A stretch of 64,000 nucleotides of DNA from Dyadobacter luticola (GCF_005860805.1 NZ_VCEJ01000002.1:1038375-1102374); one strand, 5' to 3'; shown: positions 1 to 9,156, counted from the first letter of the stretch. Notes: generated from the letters alone by a model not told the origin. Numbers and translations are program-made.

Positions 1-134
1 TGCCGCAGCCAATGATTCCCCATTTGATTTGATCCATGATAAGCTTGTAAAATTTTGAACTAAACAATCTGCTTAATAATTATTTATTGCAGGAAATCTA
101 CTTTCTTCAACACGCAAACATTTTGAACGGCGAT

Positions 135-356
135 ATGCAAACGCAACCCAATAATCCGTTGCACGGAAAGACACTCGAAGCCATTTTGACCGAACTGCTG
201 GACTATTATGGCTGGGAACAAATGAGTTATCATGTTAATATCAATAGTTTTCAAAATGATCCCAGCATTAAATCGAGTCTCAAATTTTTGCGGAAAACGC
301 CCTGGGCGCGACAGAAAGTAGAGGACCTTTACATTAAAATGCAGGAACGAAAATAG
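135..356 (+). CDS. VF530-like (DUF2132) small DNA-binding protein
   Basis: A 73-residue protein that opens with the family signature [16 protein letters not shown] and continues with [19 protein letters not shown] and TPWAR, which together match the small VF530/DUF2132 family over its whole length. The family is described as a small helical DNA-binding fold of unknown role. I chose the ATG at 135 because the reading frame further upstream (from 87) is not conserved-looking and the family normally starts just before the NNPLHGK motif. It lies 42 bases upstream of the J-protein gene in the same direction, so co-transcription with the chaperone genes is plausible but not shown. Confidence 0.85.
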   Translation: MQTQPNNPLHGKTLEAILTELLDYYGWEQMSYHVNINSFQNDPSIKSSLKFLRKTPWARQKVEDLYIKMQERK

Positions 357-398
357 TAACCGTAAAATCACACTGATACATTAATCAAGTCGAACATT

Positions 399-1289
399 AT
401 GCCTTTTGTAGATTACTATCAGATACTGGGCCTGGATAAAAGCGCTGACGAAAAAGCGATTAAAAATGCTTACAGAAAACTGGCCAGGAAATACCACCCC
501 GACCTCAATCCGAATGATAAGGAGGCCGAGAAAAAATTTCAGCAGCTGAACGAAGCAAACGAAGTTTTGAGCGATCCTGAAAAACGGAAAAAATACGACA
601 AGTACGGCGAAAACTGGCAGCATAGCGAAGAATATGAAAGGGCCCGCCAGGCACGCGGTAGTGCCGGACAGCAGCAGGGACAATGGTATTCTGGCGGCGA
701 CGCCGGTGGTTTTTCAGATTTTTTCGAATCAATGTTTGGATCTTCAAGTGGCTTTGGCGGAGGCGGCAGTCGCCAGGCGCGTTTTCGTGGTCAGGATTAC
801 CAGGCCGAGGCAAACTTAACTTTACGTGATGCCTACGAAACACATAAGCAAACGTTGACAGTGAATGGTAAAAACATTCGCATCACGGTGCCTGCGGGGA
901 TTGAAAACGGACAGACGATCAAGATTGCGGGTCACGGTGGAAAAGGCTCAAACGGTGGTCCCGACGGTGATTTATTTCTGACATTCACGATTCAGCCCGA
1001 CGAAAAATTCAGGAGATCGGGCAATGATCTGCATTATAAAGTGGACCTGGACTTATATACGGCCATTTTGGGCGGGGAGCTGGTGATCGAAACATTGAGT
1101 GGAAAAGTGAAACTTCCCATAAAGCCCGAAACGCAAAATGGCAGCATGGTAAGGCTGAAAGGAAAAGGTTTTCCGGTTTACAAAAAAGAAGGTCAGTTCG
1201 GCGACCTATATGTCACATTCGACATCAAAATCCCGACAAACCTGACCGACCGGCAAAAAGAATTGTTTACAGAATTATCTAAATCCTAA
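399..1289 (+). CDS. cbpA: J-domain co-chaperone, CbpA type (DnaJ without zinc finger)
   Basis: A 296-residue type II J-protein. The J domain covers about residues 4-70 and has the essential HPD tripeptide at 33-35 that stimulates the ATPase of DnaK. A Gly/Ser/Phe-rich linker follows (about 95-125), then two C-terminal beta-sandwich substrate-binding domains (about 135-290). There are no CxxCxGxG zinc repeats, which separates it from DnaJ proper and fits CbpA. The next gene, 11 bases downstream, is a CbpM-like modulator, the standard partner of CbpA in many bacteria. The symbol rests on domain order and this neighbour. It is expected to act in the cytoplasm, delivering non-native proteins to DnaK. 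Confidence 0.9.
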   Translation: MPFVDYYQILGLDKSADEKAIKNAYRKLARKYHPDLNPNDKEAEKKFQQLNEANEVLSDPEKRKKYDKYGENWQHSEEYERARQARGSAGQQQGQWYSGGDAGGFSDFFESMFGSSSGFGGGGSRQARFRGQDYQAEANLTLRDAYETHKQTLTVNGKNIRITVPAGIENGQTIKIAGHGGKGSNGGPDGDLFLTFTIQPDEKFRRSGNDLHYKVDLDLYTAILGGELVIETLSGKVKLPIKPETQNGSMVRLKGKGFPVYKKEGQFGDLYVTFDIKIPTNLTDRQKELFTELSKS

Positions 1290-1300
1290 TCCATGAAGCG

Positions 1301-1600
1301 ATGGAAAATGATCAGTTGATAGCGGTTGAAACATTCTGCACTTACTATAATGTGGAATATTCTTTTGTCGAATCATTGCAGCATAATGATTTGATAGAAA
1401 CAGTTTTTGTAAACGAAAGTCAGTTTATCCAGCTCCCGCAGCTTCAAAAAATAGAGCGTATGGTGCGGCTTCATCACGATCTGGACATTAACCCGGAAGG
1501 CCTCGGCGCCATCCATACCTTGCTCGATCGCATCGATTCGCTCGATCGGGAAATCGTTTTGCTTCGTAACAAACTCCGCTTCTACGAGGCGCCGCAGTAA
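1301..1600 (+). CDS. CbpM-like chaperone modulator
   Basis: A 99-residue protein with an N-terminal MerR-like helical region (FCTYYNVEYSFVESL) and a C-terminal helical segment rich in heptad leucines (about 60-95, including LLDRIDSLDREIVLL). This is the layout of CbpM/GrpE-independent modulators that bind the J domain of CbpA and block its use of DnaK. The gene starts 11 bases after cbpA, so the pair is surely one transcript. Sequence identity to E. coli CbpM is low by eye. The assignment therefore leans on size, helical pattern and position. Confidence 0.75.
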   Translation: MENDQLIAVETFCTYYNVEYSFVESLQHNDLIETVFVNESQFIQLPQLQKIERMVRLHHDLDINPEGLGAIHTLLDRIDSLDREIVLLRNKLRFYEAPQ

Positions 1601-1608
1601 GACGGGCC

Positions 1609-1638
1609 GCTTTTTCGGAAATAACGGATGTATCTTTG
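1609..1638 (+). promoter_or_regulatory. Candidate promoter of the DEAD-box gene
   Basis: TATCTTTG at 1631-1638 is a perfect Bacteroidota -7 element (TAnnTTTG), 54 bases before the helicase start. The upstream -33 element is weak: a TTTTT run near 1611 and no clear TTG. The call rests on the -7 match and its position in the gap after the cbpA/cbpM pair. Confidence 0.4.
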
Positions 1639-1692
1639 TTTTTTTAATGATGGCAAAACCGGCGGAATGTCGGTTAGCCAAACCAATTATTT

Positions 1693-2928
1693 ATGAAATT
1701 CGAAGATTATCACATTGCCCCTGAAATAAAACGAGGCCTGGATTCCCTCGGCTTTAAACGCCCGACGGATATTCAGTTCAAAGCCATTCCCGCAATTTTA
1801 AAGGGTGAAGACGTGCTGGCAATCGCGCAAACGGGGACTGGAAAAACGGCTGCATTTGCGATCCCCGTCATTGATCAACTACATAAAAAGAAATCATCCA
1901 GCCGCTCAGAAGGCATCAAATGCCTGGTGATGGTCCCGACCCGCGAGCTCGCAATCCAGATCACCGAAGTTTTCAATAAGCTATCCGAACATACCCGCGT
2001 CAAGGCATTTGCGCTTTTTGGCGGTGTGGAGCAAGACCCGCAGATTGCACGGGTAGAAAAAGGAATCGATATACTGGTCTCGACGCCGGGAAGAATGTTT
2101 GACCTGGTAAGTCAGGGACACATTAATTTCAATAGAATTGAAGTATTGATCCTGGACGAAGCGGATCACATGCTGGACCTTGGTTTTATCAAAGACATCC
2201 AGGACTTGATCAAATTCCTTCCCAAAAACCGGCAGACGCTTTTTTTCTCAGCAACAATCAATGAGAAGATCAAGAAATTGGCTTATTCACTGGTCAGGAA
2301 TGCGATCCGAATCCAGATCTCTCCAAAAAATCCGGTTGCGAAGAACATTAACCATTCCGTCGCATTTGTCTCGATGGATGATAAACGCTTTTTCCTGGAA
2401 AGGGTGATCAAGGAAAATCCGGACAGCAAGATCCTGGTTTTTGTCCGGACAAAAGTCAGGGCAGAGCGGGTTTTCAATGCGCTGGAAAGGATGGAAATCA
2501 AAAGCATTACCATTCACGGCGACAAAGAACAGGCCGACAGACTGATCGCGATGAATGAATTTAAAAAAGGCAATGTCAAAGTGCTGATCGCCACTGATGT
2601 AAGTGCCCGCGGCATTGATATTCCAAGTGTAGATTACGTAGTTAATTACGATCTGCCCGAACAACCAGAAAATTATGTCCACCGCGTTGGCCGGACAGGG
2701 CGAGGCACGCAGAAAGGTTTGGCCGTATCATTTTGCAGTCCAGAAGAAAAACCGGTGCTCGACGAAATCCAGACTTACCTCGACAAACCCATCGACGTAC
2801 TGACGATCAGCCCAACCGACTACTCTCAAACGCTCGACTTTACGTCTGACACGAGCGATGATCTGAAAGCCCTGATGCAGGAAGTGGCGGATTTTGAAAG
2901 TATTAAAAGGAAAAAGAAGAAGAAATAA
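1693..2928 (+). CDS. DEAD-box ATP-dependent RNA helicase (RhlE-like)
   Basis: A 411-residue RNA helicase. The visible motifs, in order, are the Q motif region (FKRPTDIQ, about 21-28), Walker A AQTGTGKT (45-52), PTREL (82-86), TPGR (131-134), DEAD (155-158), SAT (186-188), the ARGID motif near 305 and HRVGRTGRG near 330. The C-terminus is short and ends in a run of lysines, as in RhlE-like helicases and unlike the long RNA-binding tail of DeaD. It would unwind RNA in ribosome assembly or mRNA decay. A strong bidirectional terminator follows at once. Confidence 0.93.
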   Translation: MKFEDYHIAPEIKRGLDSLGFKRPTDIQFKAIPAILKGEDVLAIAQTGTGKTAAFAIPVIDQLHKKKSSSRSEGIKCLVMVPTRELAIQITEVFNKLSEHTRVKAFALFGGVEQDPQIARVEKGIDILVSTPGRMFDLVSQGHINFNRIEVLILDEADHMLDLGFIKDIQDLIKFLPKNRQTLFFSATINEKIKKLAYSLVRNAIRIQISPKNPVAKNINHSVAFVSMDDKRFFLERVIKENPDSKILVFVRTKVRAERVFNALERMEIKSITIHGDKEQADRLIAMNEFKKGNVKVLIATDVSARGIDIPSVDYVVNYDLPEQPENYVHRVGRTGRGTQKGLAVSFCSPEEKPVLDEIQTYLDKPIDVLTISPTDYSQTLDFTSDTSDDLKALMQEVADFESIKRKKKKK

Positions 2929-2964
2929 AACGGCTTGCAGAATATTCTGCAAGCCGTTTTTTTT
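2927..2964. terminator. Bidirectional rho-independent terminator
   Basis: A perfect 13+13 base palindrome at 2931-2956 (CGGCTTGCAGAAT and its complement) is flanked by AAAA on the left and eight T on the right. It can end both the helicase transcript and the convergent lipoprotein transcript. Confidence 0.92.
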
Positions 2965-2980
2965 GCGCCGATCGGGAATG

Positions 2981-3445
2981 TTATTCCTCAAACGGATCTG
3001 CCAGGATCTGGCCACGGATTTCACCGTAAATATTTACCGCGGTTGGAATGTTCACATACAGCAAACCTTCGATCAACATCGTTTGTTGTTCAAGGTTCAA
3101 TTTCTGCGTGCCCTGAACCTGCGTTCCAGTAGGCATATCTGCCAGATTGAATAATATCGGACCTGCTTCCCAAGCCGGATTAGCGCTGTTGATGGTGACC
3201 GACGTAGGCGTAATATTCTGATAAGTAATGTTGTATTTCAGCTCCATGGTCGTTTTGTTGTATTCGAAAACCCCGGTGCCCTGTCCTGATGACGTTGCTT
3301 TTGGAATAGTCGGACCACTATTTATAACGGCCGAGAATTTCACAATGTCATCTTTGTGAGGACCTTCCTCTTTGCAGGAAGTGACAAAACCTAACATTAA
3401 AACCCCCGCGATCAATAGTAAAAAACTTTTCATTGGCTTCTTCAT
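2981..3445 (-). CDS. CHRD-domain lipoprotein
   Basis: A 154-residue protein with a hydrophobic signal segment and a lipobox ending in VTSC (Cys24), so it is probably lipid-anchored in the envelope. The mature part is one CHRD domain (about 35-150), recognisable by the closing motif YVNIPTAVNIYGEIRGQI. In the usual family sequence the second half reads NxxxPxGEIRGQ. CHRD domains are named after chordin and their bacterial role is unknown. It stands alone, convergent with the helicase gene. A second possible start is Met5. Confidence 0.82.
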   Translation of the reverse strand: MKKPMKSFLLLIAGVLMLGFVTSCKEEGPHKDDIVKFSAVINSGPTIPKATSSGQGTGVFEYNKTTMELKYNITYQNITPTSVTINSANPAWEAGPILFNLADMPTGTQVQGTQKLNLEQQTMLIEGLLYVNIPTAVNIYGEIRGQILADPFEE

Positions 3446-3523
3446 ACAGCGTTTAATTTAAAAATTTGACCATTAAATATAGATTATAAACTTATACCCA
3501 GCAAAAATAATACCACCTTCCGG

Positions 3524-4258
3524 CTAAATATTCCAAAGGTCACTTTTGCGAATGTAAACGATTTTGTTGCCCCAGATCACACGGTTCCAGTGATCCACAG
3601 AGCCTACAATCGTGAGTTTGTGACCTTTACCAACCCGCTCCACTACCGAAGAGGAGGAGGAAGGTTCCTCGCGCAAAAATGTATTTTCGTTGACGATAAT
3701 ACAAGTCCGGTAGAGTGACGGAATGTTCAGTATCCCCAGCAACAGCAGCAAATACACGACGATGGATATCTTGTGAATTTGCAGGATCGGCTCCATGCGC
3801 CGCGCCTTCGTCACCATGATTACAACAATGTAGGTGCCCAAAGTTAGGAGCAATATTGGAATGTAATCGCCATATCTTCTATAAAAAATGATGAAGTAGT
3901 TGTAATCATCAAATTCATAGCCGGTTAAGTTTTGCTCTTGGGCAAGCTTATCCATTTTCTCAAAAAGCCGTCTGGACGGGTTTGTGAGGGCCAGTTTGCT
4001 AAGATAAAAGAGGCAATCCGTATAATTATTTGTCTTTTCAGAGAGGAATGCGAGTTTGAGCAGGAGGTTCGGGCTATTTTTTTCGCCCATGCTGAAATTT
4101 TTTTTATAGAGCGCCAGCGACTCGGGGTACTTTGATATAGCGAACAGAGAATCAGCCGTTTTTAGCTCCCGCTTATTAGCCGAAAAGGCGGGTTGAAAGC
4201 ACAAAGCCAGCACAGACACGATCCAAGGCAACAGGTATTTCTTCCGCAAGGCTTGCAT
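3524..4258 (-). CDS. TPR and SH3-like membrane protein (BatE-like)
   Basis: A 244-residue protein if started at the ATG at 4258, which gives a clean signal peptide (residues 1-27); the frame stays open to 4291. It has a TPR-like helical region (about 30-105, with SLFAISKYPESLALYKKNF), then two membrane segments (about 120-138 and 160-180), then a bacterial SH3 domain (about 185-240, NTFLREEPSSSSSVVERV...). TPR plus SH3 with two membrane helices is the architecture of BatE proteins of Bacteroidota aerotolerance operons, but no other bat gene is near. The function is inferred only from architecture. Confidence 0.65.
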   Translation of the reverse strand: MQALRKKYLLPWIVSVLALCFQPAFSANKRELKTADSLFAISKYPESLALYKKNFSMGEKNSPNLLLKLAFLSEKTNNYTDCLFYLSKLALTNPSRRLFEKMDKLAQEQNLTGYEFDDYNYFIIFYRRYGDYIPILLLTLGTYIVVIMVTKARRMEPILQIHKISIVVYLLLLLGILNIPSLYRTCIIVNENTFLREEPSSSSSVVERVGKGHKLTIVGSVDHWNRVIWGNKIVYIRKSDLWNI

Positions 4259-4358
4259 TATACTATTAAGAATTCTACTTTTGCATCGCAATTACGGAAA
4301 AGCCCCCGGTTAATCCAACAAATTGCCCTTTTCAAACCCGGTCACCGGAAATGAAATT

Positions 4359-4470
4359 GATTCCGTAGCTCAGCTGGTAGAGCAATCGCTTCGGCGAACC
4401 GACACCGCGCGGCGGACCGCTTTTAATGTATGGGTCCTGGGCGGACGGCCGCTGCCGTTCGAATCCCAGC
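4359..4470 (+). pseudogene. tRNA-Lys copy interrupted by three GC-rich insertions
   Basis: Sixty-six bases are identical to the intact tRNA-Lys at 4497-4562, without one substitution, but are split by three insertions. The first (4387-4401, CGCTTCGGCGAACCG) and the second (4405-4419, CCGCGCGGCGGACCG) flank the three bases ACA of the anticodon stem. The third (4442-4457, CGGACGGCCGCTGCCG) sits between the T stem and T loop. The final seven bases of the acceptor stem are missing, and TAGTAGG follows instead. It cannot fold as a normal tRNA. The three inserts look related to one another (core CGGCGRACCG, the third in reverse complement). Confidence 0.85.
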
Positions 4471-4496
4471 TAGTAGGTGAAGATAGCAGCAAACAA

Positions 4497-4569
4497 GATT
4501 CCGTAGCTCAGCTGGTAGAGCAATACACTTTTAATGTATGGGTCCTGGGTTCGAATCCCAGCGGGATCA
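4497..4569 (+). tRNA. tRNA-Lys (anticodon TTT)
   Basis: A complete 73-base cloverleaf: acceptor stem GATTCCG/CGGGATC with discriminator A, D arm GCTC...GAGC, anticodon stem ATACA/TGTAT around loop CTTTTAA (anticodon TTT), T arm CTGGG-TTCGAAT-CCCAG. No CCA is encoded. It lies next to a decayed integrase, as expected for a tRNA used as an integration landmark. Confidence 0.97.
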
Positions 4570-4597
4570 CTTGAAGAAATAACAAAAAGGATCAGAA

Positions 4598-4629
4598 GCC
4601 TGCAAATCAACAGATTAGCAGGCCTTTTT
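4598..4629 (+). terminator. Terminator after tRNA-Lys
   Basis: GCCTGC (4598-4603) pairs with GCAGGC (4618-4623) across a 14-base loop, followed by CTTTTTG. The position 29 bases after the tRNA fits termination of that transcript. Confidence 0.7.
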
Positions 4630-4669
4630 GTTTGCCGTTTGTGCCAAAAGATTCAATTTTCTACAAATT

Positions 4670-4690
4670 TTTGGTGAGTAATTCGGTGAG
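4670..4690 (+). repeat. Left direct repeat of the island (att-like)
   Basis: TTTGGTGAGTAAT followed by T and CGGTGAG; the same 21 bases recur at 15640-15660 with one difference (C for T). Inside this left copy GGTGAG occurs twice (4673 and 4685), and an inverted copy ACTCACC follows at 4710-4716, an arrangement like integrase binding sites. It lies between tRNA-Lys and the broken integrase. Confidence 0.6.
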
Positions 4691-4766
4691 TTCTCAGATC
4701 TGCAAATTTTACTCACCAGAATCGCTACAACTCATTGTTTAACAACCTGTTTACGACGTAAACATC

Positions 4767-4798
4767 TTGTGCTGATTAGGCTTGCAAGACTACTTTTG
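4767..4798 (+). promoter_or_regulatory. Promoter of the integrase gene
   Basis: TTG at 4767-4769, a 21-base spacer and TACTTTTG at 4791-4798 fit the Bacteroidota consensus (TTG, 19-21 bases, TAnnTTTG). The GTG start of the integrase follows 27 bases later. Confidence 0.6.
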
Positions 4799-4824
4799 TT
4801 CAACCTTTTAACCTGAAAAAGGGT

Positions 4825-6020
4825 GTGAAAACAAAGACCAGTCTGCTTTTCTATTTGAAGAAGCCGAAGAATTATCAAAAAGGGCCTGTACCGATTTACC
4901 TGCGGATTACGGTTGAAAGTAAAAGAGCTGAGTTCATAACCGGGCGCGAATGTGAGCCCGGTCGGTGGAATGCGGTCGCGGGAAGGGTTACTGGTGCAAA
5001 GGAGGCTGTGAAGTCCGTCAATGTTTATCTCGGCAACTTAGAACAGCAACTATTGGATAACGGCAGAGACAATCAAAAACAAGTTTCTGAGCGTCGGTCC
5101 TAAAAAGCGGCTATTGATGGAGGTGATTGCCGATCACAATGAGCGGATGAAGGCTTTGGTGGGACAAGAATATGCTATCGGCACAATTAACCGCTACAAA
5201 GTGCTTGAACGTCATACACTGGCATTCTTGAAAGGTCACTTCAATACGAGCGATTTTGACATCGGCCGCATCGATTTCGCTTTCATCGCCGATTATGATT
5301 TCCACCTACGTTCCGTTCGCAAGATGGGCAATAATGCTGTAGTGAAGCACATGAGATGTTTCGCAAAATCGTCAACATCTGCCTGGGCAACAGCTGGATG
5401 AACCTTGATCCTTATTTGAACTTCAAAGGCAACTTTAAGAAGGTTGACAAAGCGATCCTTAGCCGCGCTGAACTTGACTAATGGCTAGCAAAGAATTCGC
5501 CAGTGACCGGCTCTCACAGGTGCGGGACACCTTTCTTCTTTGTTGTTTCACCGGCCTGGCCTACTCCGATGTCCAAAAGATCGAAAAAAGCCAGATAGCC
5601 CAAGGGATTGACGGTGAGCAGTAGATTTTCAGCGAGCGGACTAAAACAAATGTCAGGTCGCATATTCCGTTGCTTCCGGAGGCACTTCGAATCATCGACA
5701 GATACAAAGACCATCCGCTATATGAATCTCGCGGCCTCGTGTTGCCTGTGCCGAGTAATCAGAAGATGAATGACTATTTGAAAGAGATTGCTGTGATCTG
5801 CGGGATTAACAAAATTCTCACTTCACATGTAGCCAGGCATACGTTCGCCACGACTATAACTTTGCAGAATGGCGTTCCTATTGAAAGTGTTTCTAAAATG
5901 CTTGGGCATACGAACATTCGTACGACACAGATTTATGCGAAGATTCTGGATACAAAGGTCAGTGAAGATATGCAGGCTCTGAAAGGGCGGCTTTCCAAAC
6001 GATCGGGCACGGAAGGTTAG
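4825..6020 (+). pseudogene. Decayed tyrosine recombinase (site-specific integrase)
   Basis: Three pieces of one gene lie in different frames. The piece at 4825-5103 (GTG start) is the N-terminal arm-binding domain (KTSLLFYLKKPKNYQKGPVPIYLRI). The piece at 5114-5401 is the SAM-like core-binding domain. The piece from about 5500 to 6020 is the catalytic domain. In the last one, FLLCCFTGLAYSDVQ is readable before an in-frame stop near 5622, and the catalytic HVARHTFAT and LGHTNIRTTQIYAK motifs (with the nucleophilic Tyr) are intact at 5825-5945. At least two frameshifts and two stops make the protein inactive. It belongs to the phage-integrase-like family of Bacteroidota mobile elements and most likely inserted the island at 4670-15660. 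Confidence 0.88.
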
Positions 6021-6025
6021 TGCCG

Positions 6026-6082
6026 CACCTTCTCTCTCACGACCCCTACTATTTGTGAGAGGGGATCGCGAGAGAGAAGGTG
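6026..6082 (+). other. Long hairpin after the integrase remnant
   Basis: CACCTTCTCTCTC (6026-6038) pairs perfectly with GAGAGAGAAGGTG (6070-6082), and the stem continues inward with ACGACCCCT against AGGGGATCG with one bulge. The right side is followed by AAAAAA rather than T, so it is not a standard terminator for either strand as written. It may be a structural site of the element. Confidence 0.5.
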
Positions 6083-6337
6083 AAAAAATTTAGCCAAATT
6101 TGCATTATTAACGTCTGCAAACATAATCGAACCATTGAGGTTCCGGCCCCTGCTTCTTTTCTTTTTCGACATAATTTGAAATCGCACGATATTGCCATAA
6201 TCGAAACGAATGGAATGAATTTGGCGATACATGTACCTAAGCAAAAGAATTCTTGACTGCGTTTCTCGAGATTCTTGTTAAGAGAAAGAAGTTCTATATC
6301 TTACGACATGTCTTAAAAGGATATCTAAGGATCATCT

Positions 6338-8042
6338 ATGAAACAAGTTGGTTTTAAAATAATTGTACTCAGACCTCACGAGGGCTGCAATACAAAATAC
6401 TTTAAGTCATTACGGCCAGGAACTTTATATCGATTTATACAAGATTATGAATTTGACATGGCAAGTGGCGAGGAAAGTATCCTTTACAAGCAAACAATGC
6501 CTGACGGGTTTTCGGTGAAAGACCTTACATCAATATCTCAGCTGTGGTAAGAAAGAATGGCTCTGGTAAGAGCACACTGATGGAGCTGATCTACGTTGGA
6601 TTTTATAATCTTTCTAGGTCCCTCAAGCTTTTAGAGAAACGTGATGAAAATGGCAACTACTTTCAATTTGAAAAGGATATGAAGTTTGATTTATATGTTT
6701 CAGTGGAGGGAATCAATTACAAGATACAATTTGACGATGTCATTCCTACTGTTTATGAGTTCGCCGAAAATGGCATTGGCTTCAAAAAGGCAATAAGGAT
6801 AACTGGAAAAAGCCGTCTGACATACTTGTTTTATAACATCATCATCAATTACTCACAATACTCCATAAACTCAGAAGAAGTAGGACCTTGGGTAAACGCT
6901 ATTTTTCATAAGAACGATGCATATCAAGTACCAATAGTTCTAAACCCATATCGAAAGAAAGGCATTATAGATATCAATAACGAGAGTTATCTAGTTCGCT
7001 CACGGATGATGGCTAATATCTTAGTCTATAATTATCAAAACAAGGATATAATACTGCGTCTTTTTAATTACCATGAAGCAGCTGAGTTCTCCTTTAACGT
7101 AGATTTATCGAAATTTCAACTCAAGCGTAATGGAGATGTAAATCTAGAATTTTTTAATTCATATGCCCACCGAGTATTTCCTACGCTCTTCAAAACCTTT
7201 TTCGACGATGAATCTTTTACTCCTTCAAGCACCCGTCTAGCCATTCTGACTCAGGAGTATATTCTCCAAAAAAAGAGAAATATTATTGTCAATTATCCTT
7301 ACTATTTACAATTCCGATTTTTTATGGAAGAAAGTCAGAGTCTAGGCTTAAGAAATACGTAGATACATTAAAGGAGGATCGTAGCCATATTACGTATAAA
7401 TTACGACAGGCCCTTAATTTTTTACGTTTTTCGGAATTACAGGAAGCTTGTAGCCAGTCGACTGTTTCTATCAACAAGCTAGCCAATGTGATCCAAGAAA
7501 TTTTAAGTAGCCATAGAGGTTTGAATGTTATTGAAGCTATACCACCCTCTTTTTTATCCATGGACATTATTTTCAAGAATTCAAATCATACATTCAATAC
7601 TTTAAACTCTGGCGAACGCCAAAAAGTCTACAGCACTTCGTCACTCTTATATCATTTGAATAATCTTGAATCAGCATATTCGACTAAACGAACCAGTGCC
7701 ACCTACCACTCAAAAGAGCTTATTCGATACAAGTATGTTAATATTATTTTTGACGAAATAGAATTATACTATCACCCAGAATTTCAACGAAACTTTATCG
7801 AAGAGACGCTGGCATATATCTCTGCCTTAAAACTACAACATATAGAAGCAATCAATTTAATTTTTATAACACACTCACCGTTTATCTTGTCGGATATTCC
7901 TAAACAAGCAGTAATGTTCCTGGAAACGCATAATGGTCTAACTGAGCAAGTTGACCCAATCAGCAAAAATACATTTGCCGGGAACATACACGAGCTACTA
8001 TCTACAAGTTTCTTTCTAACGCCGGAAAAAGCAGCCCGAATT
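6338..8042 (+). pseudogene. Broken AAA/ABC-type ATPase
   Basis: The pieces read as one protein in three frames. They are 6338-about 6530 (MKQVGFKIIVLRPHEGCN...), 6535-about 7325 (NISAVVRKNGSGKSTLMEL onward), and about 7325-8042, which continues in another frame with LKKYVDTLKEDR, SGERQ (7610-7624), Walker B NIIFDEIELYYHPEF and FITHSPFILSDIP. The first Gly of Walker A is replaced by Arg (RKNGSGKS). The second frameshift lies at a run of six T near 7318. The family is an SMC-like ATPase with a split nucleotide-binding fold found in many Bacteroidota islands, often in defence contexts. The exact subfamily is not identified. The 3' end is lost at the junction with the next fragment. Confidence 0.75.
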
Positions 8043-8044
8043 TT

Positions 8045-8454
8045 TTTCTGGTCAACAGTGAGGATTCACTTATTTCACTCGACCAATTTAAAGGAAAGTA
8101 GTATACTTGAGTTTCTGGTTTGTTGGTTGTAAGGGATGCATTATGGAGTTTCCATTCGAAAATGAACTTGTAGAAACCTTTAAAGATAAGCGCGTTCAAA
8201 TCATCAGTATTTGCACACGAAGTCCAAAGGGAAAGTGGATGGAAATGATCAACGGCCATGGTCTTAAAACACTCAATCTATACGCCAACTCATCTTGGGG
8301 ACGAAAGTTAGAGCAGAAATTCGGAATTAATGTTTATCCTCACTATGTGCTTATAGCGCCCGATGGTACTATTGCGGAGAATTTTACCAGTCGTCCTAGT
8401 AGTGGGGCTGCTGCTAAAATAAAGGAGATACTTTCCACAACCGATAAGAACTAG
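8045..8454 (+). pseudogene. TlpA-like thioredoxin fragment
   Basis: In one frame from 8045 the sequence reads FLVNSEDSLISLDQFKGK. After the loss of one base near 8097 it continues in another frame as VVYLSFWFVGCKGC and on to a complete thioredoxin-fold C-terminus (FGINVYPHYVLIAPDGTI, 8320-8370). GCKGC is the redox CxxC site of TlpA/ResA-type proteins. The N-terminal signal part is missing and is replaced by the end of the ATPase remnant, so this is a rearranged, frameshifted fragment. A translation start at TTG 8107 could still give a 115-residue cytoplasmic thioredoxin fold, but I think it is dead. Confidence 0.75.
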
Positions 8455-8471
8455 CAACAGTCTAGCAAATT

Positions 8472-8558
8472 GTCTCAAAAAACGTCCGAAACATATGGCT
8501 GGTCTAGACAACAGATCCACGCAAAACAGTCGTCTCACGTTCGAGCGTTTTGTGAGAC
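8472..8558 (+). repeat. Palindromic repeat, copy 1
   Basis: The 87-base element begins GTCTCAAAAAACGTCCGA and ends in a 27-base inner palindrome (8532-8558) that opens GTCTCACGTTCGAGC and closes GTTTTGTGAGAC. The two outer ends are inverted repeats of each other. The 27-base part recurs in reverse complement at 9217-9243 with 25 of 27 matches. Confidence 0.7.
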
Positions 8559-8652
8559 TGATAATATATTACTGTTTCGCCGTTTTATGAGCAGCCGGAG
8601 CATACATAAAGGTGCAGTTTTATTAAATTCATGAAAATTTTTGGCAGTAATC

Positions 8653-9156
8653 ATGAGTGTTTATGAGTTAGGTGAAGAAGAAGACAAGCTGCTTCTTAAA
8701 ATCAACGGCATGGAGGGTACAATCGAAGAAAAGTCAAACCAAATGACAGCTGCAGGGATACTCGATAGGTATAGCCGAATACATAACTGTTATGCAGCTC
8801 TTGCTGAATATGACAGTGAAGCTCTAAAACGAGGTTTGTTTCTTCAATGGTATTCTATGGTAGAACCTCCTTTTTTAAGTGGTATACATGTTAACCCACT
8901 ATCAGAGAAGCGAATCATAGATATCTTAGATCACCGAATTTCTGTAAATGAATTTGATGCTGAACTTCGCTCGATGGTCAGTTACTATTCCGCTTGGAAG
9001 TTTGTTTTTGATAGATTTCACGCTTCAAGGAACCTTATGAGGCTGCTCAATAGTCCTCTAACCCACGATGCCGTCATGTGGCAGCTTAGGCACAGTGACT
9101 TTGCTGGCCGAGGTCAGATGGGAGAGTATTGGCTGTCGATTATTTCTCTTGACTAA
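8653..9156 (+). CDS. Hypothetical protein between inverted repeats
   Basis: A 167-residue soluble, mostly helical protein that I do not recognise (starts MSVYELGEEEDKLLLK; ends GEYWLSIISLD). It is acidic, with several Tyr and Trp residues, no signal peptide and no membrane segment. I took the ATG at 8653 over the TTG at 8641. It is enclosed by two copies of the 85-base palindromic repeat in opposite orientation, with no room for other genes, which gives it the look of a mobile cassette. Its size and position in an island would suit an immunity protein or an orphan accessory gene. This is only a guess. Confidence 0.6.
   Translation: MSVYELGEEEDKLLLKINGMEGTIEEKSNQMTAAGILDRYSRIHNCYAALAEYDSEALKRGLFLQWYSMVEPPFLSGIHVNPLSEKRIIDILDHRISVNEFDAELRSMVSYYSAWKFVFDRFHASRNLMRLLNSPLTHDAVMWQLRHSDFAGRGQMGEYWLSIISLD

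Noticed and set aside
4359..4470. A tRNA intron as explanation for the inserts
   Set aside because: Bacterial tRNA introns are group I introns of more than 200 bases in the anticodon loop; here three 15-16-base inserts lie in two different arms.
6017..6244. A 75-residue minus-strand ORF over the hairpin after the integrase
   Set aside because: It runs over the hairpin and shows no family pattern, so it is a chance frame.
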